From: Edolisoma coerulescens
Taxonomy: Eukaryota > Chordata > Aves > Passeriformes > Campephagidae
Reading direction: 5' to 3'
Assembly: GCA_013397115.1 (NCBI GenBank)
Contig: VWZW01005387.1
Span: 1,753,062-1,817,061 of the forward strand
Length of the DNA stretch: 64,000 nt
Both the position numbers and the translations under genes were made by a program. Shown piece by piece: positions 12,801 through 24,065 of the stretch (position 1 is the first letter of the stretch; the number at the start of each line of letters is the position of its first letter). The notes beneath the pieces were generated by a model. That model made no database searches. It saw only the letters and a program-made list of their open reading frames with translations, and was not told where the DNA came from.

Positions 12801-15577
12801 AGTCAGATTTATAAAAAAAGTGTAAGATAGGCTTGATCTCTAATTTTGAATTGATTTAAAGGATAATCATTGAGTTCAGAAATGAAGAGCATTCAGGGAG
12901 TGAGATTAAAATTCACCAGACAGCATCTATCCATAAAAAAATAAACACACAAATTCAATACACAGAATCCTAGGAAGTTTCTAGTAAGTTAGCCATTATG
13001 GTGTTGCTGTAAGCATTACCCAGATGGCATATATGCTGAAATGTAAGTCTCTGTTTAAGAGAGGATCAATCTTCTCATGTGTGTTCTGGCACTGAAGCTT
13101 AGAACAGTAAGAACGATGTCATCTCTTCGTAAAAGCAAAGTCTGTATGTCTGCTGTGAAAATACCACAATTTGGTTCCTCCTGTTCACTTAGGTATAGTT
13201 TATATTAATTTGCATTGAATTTAATCTGTAAGTTGGAAGTGAAAAGGACTAGTCCAGTATTAAACAGGTGATTAAGTTTACAGGATAATTTTCTAAAACT
13301 TACATCAACCATTTATTTTTAGTCTTTGGCAGTAACTGATGCGATAAAATTTTTAGTCTTAAGATCCAAACACACAATAAGGAAGGTCTGGAAGAGAAAC
13401 CCACAGTCTTTATGAACTTAAAGAGCAGTCCCACTTCCCAGTCTAAAATGCCCCAGCTCTTACTCTTCCTCTGACCACGCTGACTGTAGCATGTCTGTAT
13501 CAGAAGATGTTTATGGTTCAAATGCTTTTAAATATTCCATGAAATGGTTTTGATGTAAGATGAACCTCAGCACTTCAAGATTATGGTCCAGATCCTGCAC
13601 CTTACCTACCTTTATAGAATGGCTGGAACATATCAGAACTTAAATAGTTCTGCAGTATAGCTAGTGAGAGGCAAAGTCCTGGGACTGAAAGTGCAGCATG
13701 AATCCACATTCCTTACATGTCACGGAGAAGTGCTCACAAAAGCTTCTTCTGTGTCAGCAAACTAAAAGCTCTGAGGAACAAGGTGGGAGGGTAGATCTTT
13801 GTGAGGATCTATCAGCCAAAGCCTTGATACTACTGATGATGCTGGGGACAAAGATACAAAAATTACTTCCAGAAATAGATGAAGAGGTTGTGTTTGCTCA
13901 TGTTTCATAACTCACTTCCAGAGAGTGGAGGAGGTTGCTATTTCTAGCAATCCTGACATAGTGATTCCTCCCAAATGACTTTACTTAGGCTTTGCTCAAG
14001 GGACCAGGAACTGGTGCAAGATCCTTGACTGATTAGCAGACTATCACCTCTGTATATTGTTTCCATCCCTCACGATTATTCACTTCTCCTTTCAGCTGCA
14101 TAAGACAAAAGATTTTTAACCCAAGAGCCTGTAGTCTCATTTTGAACATGTACAAGGATAATTCCTGTTCAAAGAGGCAAAGGCACATAGTTGGCCAGGA
14201 GATTTAGGTTGGGGAGTTATAATTACCTCTCAGACATATGCTTGGACTTTACACTTCAGATAGATATTTTTCCACATAATACTAATCACCTTTAAAACTA
14301 GGGATTTGCCAGTGGGGATGGAGAAATGTTTTGAAGCTTATTCTGAATTTAGGTACAGGGCATAGACAAATATGCTTTAATAAAAGGCTGTTCATTCAAA
14401 TCAGATTGATACATTCATCAGTCTAAGAATGACTGTATTTCTCTGTAGTGTAATTTTGTCATCATTCCTGGGTTTAGACGTGCAATTCCAAAACTCATCA
14501 GATCAGAATGTAAATTTTGCTTTTATTATAAATATAAATGTAAATTTATTCTTTCAAGTTATCTCTCTATCTCCCAGAGATCTCAGCAATTACGATACTT
14601 TCACCTCTATCTACAAAAATTCCACATACTGTCATTTTGCTGAGAAAATGAGAAAAAAGAGACAAGCTCTCACACAAGCCAGCCACACAGAGGGTCAAGT
14701 TATAGAGTCAGTGAAAAGACATTTAATGTGTAACCATAGAAGTTAATGCAAATGCCAGCCACCTTCTTGCATAACAAAAGAGTAAAATTTATGAAAGTTC
14801 TGTGGTACTTTGTAATTTCTGTTATGAGGTCTGGGAAGAATCAGGTCCTGCTGCATTAGGTTATTGCAGGATTCTCATCCAAAGAATCTTGTTCCTTGCA
14901 TGTTTTTTATTTATAACTAAGTGAAAATTGAGAAAGTCCACTATTAAAACAGAAAAATTCCTTGTTCTATTACAAGGCAGATCAATACCAATTGCAAGTA
15001 AGATCAGACCTATTTTTCATCACATGCTGCCATTTATATAGCACACCCCAACCCCAGTTTTGGCTTATTCATAAAAACACTGATTCAAACTGTGTCATTA
15101 ATTCAAGCATTCTCTCCCAGACAGTGTTTTTTAATTTTTTTCTTTGCCTCTTCCTCCTCATCCTACATTGTTTGTACAAGGGAGAACAAGGCAATGGAAA
15201 AGCATTGATCTCAGGAGCTGAGCCTTTGCCAAAAGGCTGTGCTTACTAAGGCCATGCTTGCTTCTTTAGAGTTATTTCTGCAAGAAACGGAGAATGCCAG
15301 CTCACCCTTTTACATCTGTTTCACTCTCAAAATAAACTTTTAATGTAGTATTTACAAAATGGAGCATAGAGTAGAAGGAACAGAGAAGAGATCTGTGGGA
15401 AAATTATCCAACCTATCTGTGATTCCCAAATTGCAAGTAATGAGGCTACAGCAGGTATTTCACAGTGTCTTCAGAGATTGCATCCAGACCCCTTAAATGT
15501 TAAGTTTGGTGATGAATATACATAAGAGCTTACATAGAGGGAATTTGAGAGGCAAAAGTCCTCTGAATGTTTTGTGG

Positions 15578-15649
15578 ATCACCAGGAGAGAGCAATAAAG
15601 TCATACTTCGTATATCACCAGGAGAAAGGAATGAAGTCCCACTTCACAA
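15578..15649 (+). repeat. Two-copy 36-bp tandem repeat
   Basis: Two adjacent imperfect copies beginning ATCACCAGGAGA, units 15578-15613 and 15614-15649. Confidence 0.75.
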
Positions 15650-17069
15650 GAATGGCTATCAGCTGCTTCTGAAGGAAGCTGGCAAAGTTATCTATAGTTT
15701 TAATTGAAGAAAGGAAGATACAGAAATACTTCAACTGTTTGACAATTATTGAGTTTAAACACACAAAAACTTGAAAATCAGCTGGTCACAGCCAGAAGAG
15801 CAATTGGCTCGAAAAACACTAAGCAGACATTTGTCATTTCATTATTATGAGTCAACACAATGGAATATTGCTGCTGACAATGGTCTTTTAAGGAAGTGAA
15901 TGAAACACCACTTTTCAAAAGGATGTACTCAGAAAGTGACATTTTAGTCTTGCATCTATATGTGAAAGGCAACCAGTCGCAATAAAATCCCAGTATTGTT
16001 AGTTCTTACTGAACTGGTGGTCAGTTGCAGTGCTACAGTAGGTGTGCTATTCAGTCGGAGAAATATGCATATGCAATAGAATAAAAACATGAGGGAAATG
16101 TTGTGCTGACAAATGGGAGGCATTTTGGTACCTGCGATATATATCAGCTTGCCTAAAACTAACCTAGAAAGATCCAACCTCAGAACTGTAGCGTATTTCA
16201 AAAATGTGTCAGGATCAGCAACACATAAGCCAGTTGGCTGAATGTTATGACATCATGTTGATGACATTTCTCTCTGCTTGGAAGTAATGTGATAACGATG
16301 GAATGGGCAGCACCATAGCACTCCAGTAGCCTAAATAACTCTGCAGTTTTCTGCAGATCAAATAAACAGCCAGCTGGTCACACCAGCTAATATTGTTCTG
16401 CCCAGCTATAAACTGAGTGTCTTCCCTATTCATCTTCCCAATTAGGCATATTTACTGATAAATCACTGAGTGATTTATTGGCCAAGCGGCAAGACAGGAG
16501 AAGGAAATAAAGGGAAGAAGAGGGATATGAAGCCTCTATTGTGTCATAAGGAGAAAAGCCTGGACAAGGGACATATGGAGCTCTTGCTGTAAGGACAATG
16601 GGAACTAAGCATGATAAAGGAATTACTGAGACTGGTATAAATCCTTGGGGCAGGCAGAAAAGAGAAAGGGGGCCAAGTGGTAAGGAACACCAGTGAATTA
16701 AAAAAATGGAAAAAGGTTTGTGGTACAAGAATTGTTTGCATGATAGAAGATAGGCTGGTTGCCAGGAGTCCATAAAACAGAGAGGAGAAAATGAAGGCAA
16801 GTTACAATGTCTGTGAGTGGAGAAGTGACGAGACCAGATGGGGACATCAATAAATACGTCCTGTAAAAGCAGTGGTGCGTTGGTAAAATGCTCCAGTATA
16901 CACTGAGTCCCCATCCTTGAAATTTTGTACACCTATGATCAAAAAAAGGCAAGTCAAAGAGATAATGACAATTTAGATTAACTTTATTCAGATACGATGA
17001 ACAGGATTTGGTCTACCAGAGTATCTACCATTGTTCTGGATTGAAATCTCGTTTGTCTTATTACTAGCA

Positions 17070-17388
17070 GAACTTTAATGACCTGAACAATGGCACAAAA
17101 TACACCCTCAGCAAGTTCAAAGATGAAATCACGAGCTGCTGTCCAGAGGAGCCCACACAGGCTGAAGAAATGGGCTGACAGGAGCCTGAAGCAGTTCAAC
17201 AAAGGCAGTGCAAAGTCCTGCACCTGGGGAGGATGGGCTGGGGCTGACTGGCCAGCAGGCACCTTTGCACAAACAGATGTGGAGATCCTGGTGGACAGCA
17301 AATGAGCTGAGTCAGCAGTGTGCCCTTGCTGTGGTGCACACTGCGCTGCACTAACAAGAGTGTAGCCAGCAGGTTGGCAGGAATAATA
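17070..17388 (+). mobile_element. CR1 LINE fragment, internal (reverse transcriptase 3' part)
   Basis: Matches the characteristic CR1 stretch GTTCAACAAAGGCAGTGC, AAAGTCCTGCACCTGGGGAG, GATCCTGGTGGACA and AGCAGTGTGCCCTTGC, running into a segment like CTGCACTAACAAGAGTGTAGCC. Plus orientation, with internal deletions; no open reverse-transcriptase frame remains. Confidence 0.85.
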
Positions 17389-17669
17389 ATTTCCATCTTC
17401 AACACTTGTGCAAGTGGTTCTGGAATCCAATTTTGAGCCTGCTATTGCCAGAAAGATGTTGAATAAGCATTGCAAGTGCAGTGGAGGGCTCGAAAAACAG
17501 TGGGCTGGAGCACCACAGGCAAGGAGAAGCAGAGCTTGCTAGGTTTGCTCAGTCAGTAGAGCAGGCTGAGACATACCTGCTTTAATTCTGTTTCAGGGCA
17601 GTGCCAGACTTCAGAGAAATTGCACCAAATTACAGAACTGTTTTGGAATTATTTTTTTGTGCCTATTAA

Positions 17670-18005
17670 GTGCAAATATTAGTATAATCTACCGTCTATT
17701 TTAATAAGGGATTTGTGGGAAATAATAAAGCAAAAGAAGAAGCTGCAGAAAGCAACCATATTGTTTTGCGGCGGGTTGCGCATAGCATGCCTGGCACTGT
17801 GCAAAAGACATTCACACAGTGCTTTTCATTGGGCATGCCATAGTTGGTGTGGCATGTTACAGCCAAGAAGCCAGTTTGTCATATGCCTTCCACTTCACTG
17901 AAATTTGTGCCAGGCTATGGAAAACATGGTAGGCATGAATGGAAACCTATCAACAGTGAGATCTTTGTCTGCCAAAATAAGAAAAACAACATACTGAGTT
18001 GAATT
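17670..18005 (+). repeat. Paralogous flank block 1, copy A
   Basis: Diverged homologue of 42805-43145, same orientation. Shared stretches include GGCATGCCATAG-type sequence, TTGTCATATGCCTTC, and TATGGAAAACATGGTAGG against TGTGGAAAACATTGTAGG. It lies about 8 kb upstream of gene 1, while the partner lies about 3.4 kb upstream of gene 2, so the CA3 duplication carried 5' flank. Confidence 0.75.
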
Positions 18006-18573
18006 ATTTTGCTATTAGGTCACAATCCCCAGTTTTTCCCCACAGTTTCTGTTGTCAAGGAACTGATACTTACAGACTGGGAGTAGATAGCGCTATAAAA
18101 TATCTTTCTGCCAGGATTCATTATGGTTTTATTGCTAGTCATCTACAAAATCAAAGAGCTGCTATGGCATACTCTGCTCTACCACTTATATTATTTAGAA
18201 GTCTATATGGACAAAAATCTATACTGAAACCAGAAAAAAAAGAGCATATTTTGTTAATATCAGTAATTTTGTCACATTTGTAGCTAAAAATTTTTATACA
18301 TGGATAAGCTAGAAATAAAAGCCCAAGTAAACCTATCCAGGTGAATGTTAAAAATGTGTTGGCACTGTTGGCTGGAATGCGGGTAAAACACTTGGCCTAT
18401 TTCAGCATATGTTCCCATCTACCCACTTTGCAATGCAGTGCAGCTACAGCACATAATTGTGAGCTCATTTGGATACTTTCTGAATGCCATCCAGGCGTTT
18501 CTGTCAACTGCATTGTTTTGCCTGCTACCTTTCAATTCCTTCCAAAGCCCTGGAAAATACATGCTTCTGCAAG

Positions 18574-18599
18574 CACACACACACACACACACACACACA
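18574..18599 (+). repeat. (CA)13 microsatellite
   Basis: Thirteen uninterrupted CA units. Confidence 0.95.
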
Positions 18600-18770
18600 T
18601 ATCACCCATGTTTCATTGTGGAGCCAACAGGTTTACTGCACTGACTGTACAGGAGTTTAAGTGGAACAATTTCAACATGCTCAAGAAGCATATTACTAGA
18701 TGGGTGGGGAACCATTTTAGGGATAACAGCTTGTGCCATTAGTACAGTTGAGATGGCAGTGCAGGATAAA

Positions 18771-18873
18771 CCTGCATTTCTGTAGGAAGTGAACATGCAT
18801 GAAACATGCATTTCTGTAGGAAGATTGCACCTGCAATGAAACATGCATTTCTGTAGGAAGATTGCACCTGCAA
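18771..18873 (+). repeat. 37-bp minisatellite, about 2.8 copies
   Basis: Two identical 37-bp units (18800-18836 and 18837-18873) containing GCATTTCTGTAGGAAG and ATTGCACCTGCAA, preceded by a partial, diverged copy from 18771. Confidence 0.9.
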
Positions 18874-20974
18874 AAGTCTATCTGGTGCTCACGAGATGAG
18901 TCAACCAGAGAGCTGCCTAGTGCAGGGAACTCCTGAAGAACTCCACAAAGTTTCGCAACTCTGTCCACCTGCTAGGACAAAAAAATCCAACAGGTCCACA
19001 TTGGCTATGCCAGTTCAGTTTGCAGCCTGCAGTGACCATCTCCCATGCAAAGAGAACCAGCCTGTTCTGGACCAGACATGGGTAAGCAAGAAAGCATCAC
19101 CAGGAGGAAGGTGGAAGGGTTCCCCCAGAATCCTCCATCCATGAGGCGAACTCTAGCACAGACCCTGCTGCTAGAGACAACCCTGGCACAAGTTAAGCAC
19201 TAAAGCAGCCATTGAGACAGGCTGGCAAAATACTCTGTAGATCTTATCAAGCACATATAAGAGAAGCACAAGGAGGAAGCATGCCCACAGCAAGACCTGG
19301 TGCTTGGTGTATAACACTGATCCATAGATTAGTTTGGAAGCATAAGCAAGAGGGATTTCTGGGCTGTGGCCAGTGTAATCATGTAGATGGAGATGAGTTA
19401 GCTTTATGGTGAAGACTGTGCCATTTCCTCCCCCAGCTGCAACCAGGGGTATTTTCCAAGTGAAGTAAGTGTAAATAAGTAATTTGCATGCTTTAATTAA
19501 GTGTCCATGCAGTGATGGGAAAATTACAACCAGATCATAAATTCCAGCAATGCTAACAGGATGGATGGATTATAGAGAGATTCCCTGTGAGAAGGCACAG
19601 ACGGGAAAGCTTCTGCAGGTAATACTGCCTTGTGCCCTCTCCATCTGGGCTGTTTGGCAAAGCTCTACATCCTAGTTTAAGATTATGTAAATGTTCTCAC
19701 ACATTTCTTCCACCAGTTCCAACTGGGGAAGCTTGACATTTTTGTGCATGAGATAGACCACACAGTGAATCGGAAGCTGGGGCAAGACGATATTCAACAG
19801 CTTGTCTTCTTCTGTCTGGTTATAACGAGGCACTGCAATGATGCTTATTTACTGGTCACAAATATTTCTCCATACTTGCATAAATGGAATTCATCTACTC
19901 CTTGAGTTCCCTTGCTGACATGGAAATATGTGCACCCACATTCATGAAGTCTATCCAGGCAACAAATTTTAGCGCGTGTCTTTTACTCAACAGCTCGGTC
20001 ACAGTAAATATTGGCAAGTGAAGAGATCACTCACTTGAACAAGTGCGTCAGGAAATGGACCCTACATCCTGTGATGTGAAGATACAAATACAAGTAATGG
20101 ATTCACTGTTTAACTTGAAGTTTTATGGTTCTATGCATAGTGTTGCCTAGATGCTATTGTGAAGTTGTTCCAGGCAGATCTTTTCCAAATCATGGGACTT
20201 CATTTCCTGCTTAAAGACATTTCAATACAGTAAGAAAAAAAAAAAAGGTGAGCTCTAATCTAGTGTTGCTTTTGGTTCGGCATTGCAATTAGAGCAAGCA
20301 AACACGAAAAACTTACGTAAAAATGGCAAACCCTTCAGTCCCACCCTGTGAAAAGGGAACACTGTGCTTCTAGCAAGGATGACGGAGACTAAATCGGACA
20401 GCCAAGCTCAGCACAGTAGCCTAAGCAGCAGATTTTGTCAGGATTCCAAAAATGACTACTGAATGGCAATGCTTACTTTTATTAAATTTAACTAATACAA
20501 TTTTAATTGTTGTATACTATTAAATATTAACCATTAAAAGATCAAATTGATTGAAACATAAACCAGAAAGCAAACCTCACTATAACCCAGATCATATCCA
20601 GGGTGAAAGATTACAGTCAGAGTCCAGCAAGGAGTTGCTTTTACAGAGAACTGCCAGCCAAGATTGTCTGCAGTGGACTCTTACCCCCTGCCACCTTTAA
20701 GACGTGGAGAAGATACCTGTATACACAGCAAATATTATGAATTTGGGGTTTTGAGGCTATGGAAAGGACGTATAGGAAATCTCGTTGGAAATGTTTCACA
20801 TATTTTATGGGACTTCTTACAGTGGCATTAAAATAGTCTGATGATGTTCACCAGTATAAGAACATAATTATGTTTACTGTTAATTAATACTATACCATAT
20901 TTATGGTATATAATTTAATGTAAGTCCTGGCACAATTATTACCTTAAAGGCAGAAGAAATATTCCATAGCCTCA

Positions 20975-21210
20975 GCTTTATTTAGATTACACTGACTCTA
21001 TCCCTTTTGCAGAATTTTTCCGTGGTGGAAGTTACAGCAAAATGCTCTAAGACATTAGGCATGGAAAGTATTGTTTCTAAACTTGCATTCCCTACCTTTC
21101 CCAACAGAGACAATGAAATCAGTGTTTCATTTATAGGTCTTACACACTATTGGGCAACAATCAACTTTCATCTGTTTATTCAAGGGTCAGTAGCATTTGT
21201 TTAGCTGTAA
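20975..21210 (+). repeat. Paralogous flank block 2, copy A
   Basis: Diverged homologue of 46965-47205: both contain ATAGGTCTTACACAC, ATTGGGCAACA, TTTCATCTGT and CATTTGTTTAGCT in the same order. About 11.2 kb upstream of gene 1, against about 7.5 kb upstream of gene 2 for the partner. Colinear with block 1. Confidence 0.8.
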
Positions 21211-22970
21211 ATTTAGATAGGCTGCTGACACTCTTGCCATTTGTTGCTCAATGATGTCTGACAAGAAAAAATATTTCATGATTATACTCTTTCTCCAGCA
21301 GAGATTTATTACACAGACAATTCACAACATTGTGGGAGCTCTTAAATTAGGGCTTAATGGCTGGCAGCCTGCAGTGTTAAGAAAAAAAAAGTCACTGTTC
21401 TCTGAAAGAAGCAAACCTTAATGGAAGTGTCTTTTGTTTTTTAATTCAGTGTAGAAATTATCATAACCATGAAGGATGACTGAGACATGTGCAGACAGAA
21501 AAGGGCTATGTAGACTGAAATTGCTATTCAGCCAGGGTATTGCTGGTGTGCAGGGTAACGTGTCCTGCAGTCCTGGTCTCATAATTACTGAAATCAGCAA
21601 GCAGTTCAGTACATACCAGTGGGAGACTTTCACCTGTAACTCCTTTTACCTTGAGATAGGTTTCTTTGGGACTTCAGAAATGGAATTATCTAGACTATTC
21701 TCAACCTATAGAAGCAAAAGCACTTGCATGCATAGACTTCACATGAATAACCATGCAGACAAAATACAGAAGTTTTTTAGATAGAAATGAATACCAGTCC
21801 ATTGCTATCAATATTTATTTAAATACCATGTCTTATTGCTCAAGAATAACTTGAATAAACTGCTTTTGTTTCAGTGTTTAGTTACTTGTGCAGGACTAGA
21901 GGAATCTGCACTGCTCAGGCCTCGTGTTAGCTGAAAGTCGTGTCAGGGTGACTGCTGAAGAACTGGCTCCACCGTGTGGGCTGTGGAAAATGACCATTAC
22001 AAGCCAAGAAAGAAGCAGCATCCTTCACTTTAGTTTTCAGCAAGGATGTTTGTGTTGTCTATGGGGTGAAGGTAGGATGAACAGTGGGAATGTCAGAAAA
22101 AAAAGGAAAAAAAAAATTCATGGGAATTGGAAGAATTAGAAGTCTTAGTCTACTAAAGATCTGTTATCTCCACCATAAAGGTCTGAGACAACTGGCCCAT
22201 GGTCTTGCTGAAAGTGAGGAAGCTGGTCTAACTCCAGGAAGGAGTCTCACAGGATCTGACAGGTCTTCTGCAAGGTATTAGTAACAGTAAAAGAGTGACA
22301 GTGTGCTACTCAAATTTACCAAAGGCATATTTTTTTCCTAACACCTACTGCATATTCTGCTCACTGATGGCATGACAGAACTGCAAAAGCATGAGTTAAT
22401 GTCAACCTCTGGCTTGAAGAATTAGTGGCAGAATCAGTGAGACTTTGAGAATTCCCACGCAGGTAACATTCTGTGTCAATGCTCCTGCTTGTGCTAAGTA
22501 CAAGTGTGGTTCAGTAGTGACTGAAACCCTTCTTCTGCATACCTGTGGCATCACTGCTTCCAACCTTCCTGTTGGATTTTCCTGTAGAGAGCCAGCATGC
22601 TATCTCCAGGGAGGTCTTGTTAAATAGAGTTCTCAACAGAAGTGTTGCAATTTATTATTCTGATCTTTTTGTTTTCTGAAGCAGAGACAACTCCATCTGT
22701 ATGAAGTTTGCTTTACTGTCCTCCTCGATTTACCATCTCACTTAATGATAATTTTCACTCTCATATATGTTTATGTATATATATTCCTATTATTCCTTCT
22801 TCATTTGTACTCATGTTCTTCACAGCCATCTTTATTGAAAGCGAGGTATTAATTTACACTGTGGACTTTTTATCTTCATCAGTTTGCAATACAAACTGCA
22901 TTTCTTTCTTCTCCATCCTCCTGTTTTACAGAAATTTTCCATCTACTATGTGCTTTTTTTCCAAATAATG

Positions 22971-23059
22971 GTCTAGTGGAAGGTGTCCCCACCCATGGCA
23001 TGGGGGTTGGAACTAGATGATCTTTAAGGTCTCTTCTAACTCAGGCCTATGATTCTACA
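22971..23059 (+). mobile_element. CR1 LINE 3'-end fragment
   Basis: Contains GTCTAGTGGAAGGTGTCCC, GGAACTAGATGATCTTTAAG and CCTATGATTCTA, the CR1 3' terminus in plus orientation. Confidence 0.85.
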
Positions 23060-24041
23060 AGTGTTTTTCTTATTTAAGTATTCTTGCAAGTATTGTACTA
23101 TCCAGTCCAAATATAGAAAGTTAAAATTTTCTATAATAGCAATACTCTGTTGGTGTTTATTTTCCCAATAATATCACAAGTTCTCCATCTGTATTCAAAT
23201 CTGTTTGTGTGTTTTAATGAACACAAAACTCAACAGTTTTTCTGTCTGTCCCTCACAAATAACTCTGAATCTGTTAATTTGATTGCACTTTTTTGAAAAT
23301 CAAGGTGTACAGCAGCTGCAAACTGAAAAGAAGATGCTTTAAAAAATACCTTCTTAAAAAAAAAAGGTGAGTCTGATTTGATCTGTAATTCATCGCTGGT
23401 TGTACATTACCTTTTGGGGGAGTGAGGAATGTTATAAAAAGTTCTATTAAGTTCTTGGGCTGGGAAATAAGATAGTTCCTGAATACATGCTTTGTGCTCC
23501 AGTATTGACAAAGATAAATGCCAGAATTCATTTAGATGAAAGGCAGATAGACGAGGTGGAACACACACCGTACATCTGCTCCCGTTGCTGAGGCATGGGA
23601 CAAAATGCCTCAGGAAGAAATAGATATTGTTCTATTTTGTTCAACTCCCTGACAGTATGAACGTTCTTCAGTGCTGATTACTGAGCAGAAAAACATCAGC
23701 AAGGACATCCAGAGCATCTTTCTTTGAGATACAGGAAAAAAAGATACATATTCTTTTCATTTTGTAGTAGAAATGCAGAATCATAGCTGGTTGCATACCG
23801 AGGGTCATACCAGGAATTCACAGGTCAGTTACAAATTTACACATGACTGAAAGATGGTGACATCTGTTTCAGTTAATAAAGAAAAGGTTTGAAACTATAG
23901 GAATAAGCTTTTAATTTTTCTAGTGATTTCTCTTGTGAGGTGTGGGAAACTGGGAAGCTTTAATTGTTTGTCAAAACCTAATAGGCAGTAATTATTTTAA
24001 TCACTTGGCCGCCCCGCTGTAATTAACAGATACATTATATG

Positions 24042-24065
24042 CACTAAATTCATATGGATTTAGTG
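24042..24065. other. Near-perfect 24-bp palindrome with central CATATG
   Basis: Arms CACTAAAT and ATTTAGTG (perfect 8-bp inverted repeat) flank TCATATGG; the full 24 bp is a palindrome with one mismatched pair. The core is an E-box-type CANNTG. It sits in a locally GC-containing stretch (cttggccgccccgctg) in AT-rich DNA. Function unknown. Confidence 0.6.
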
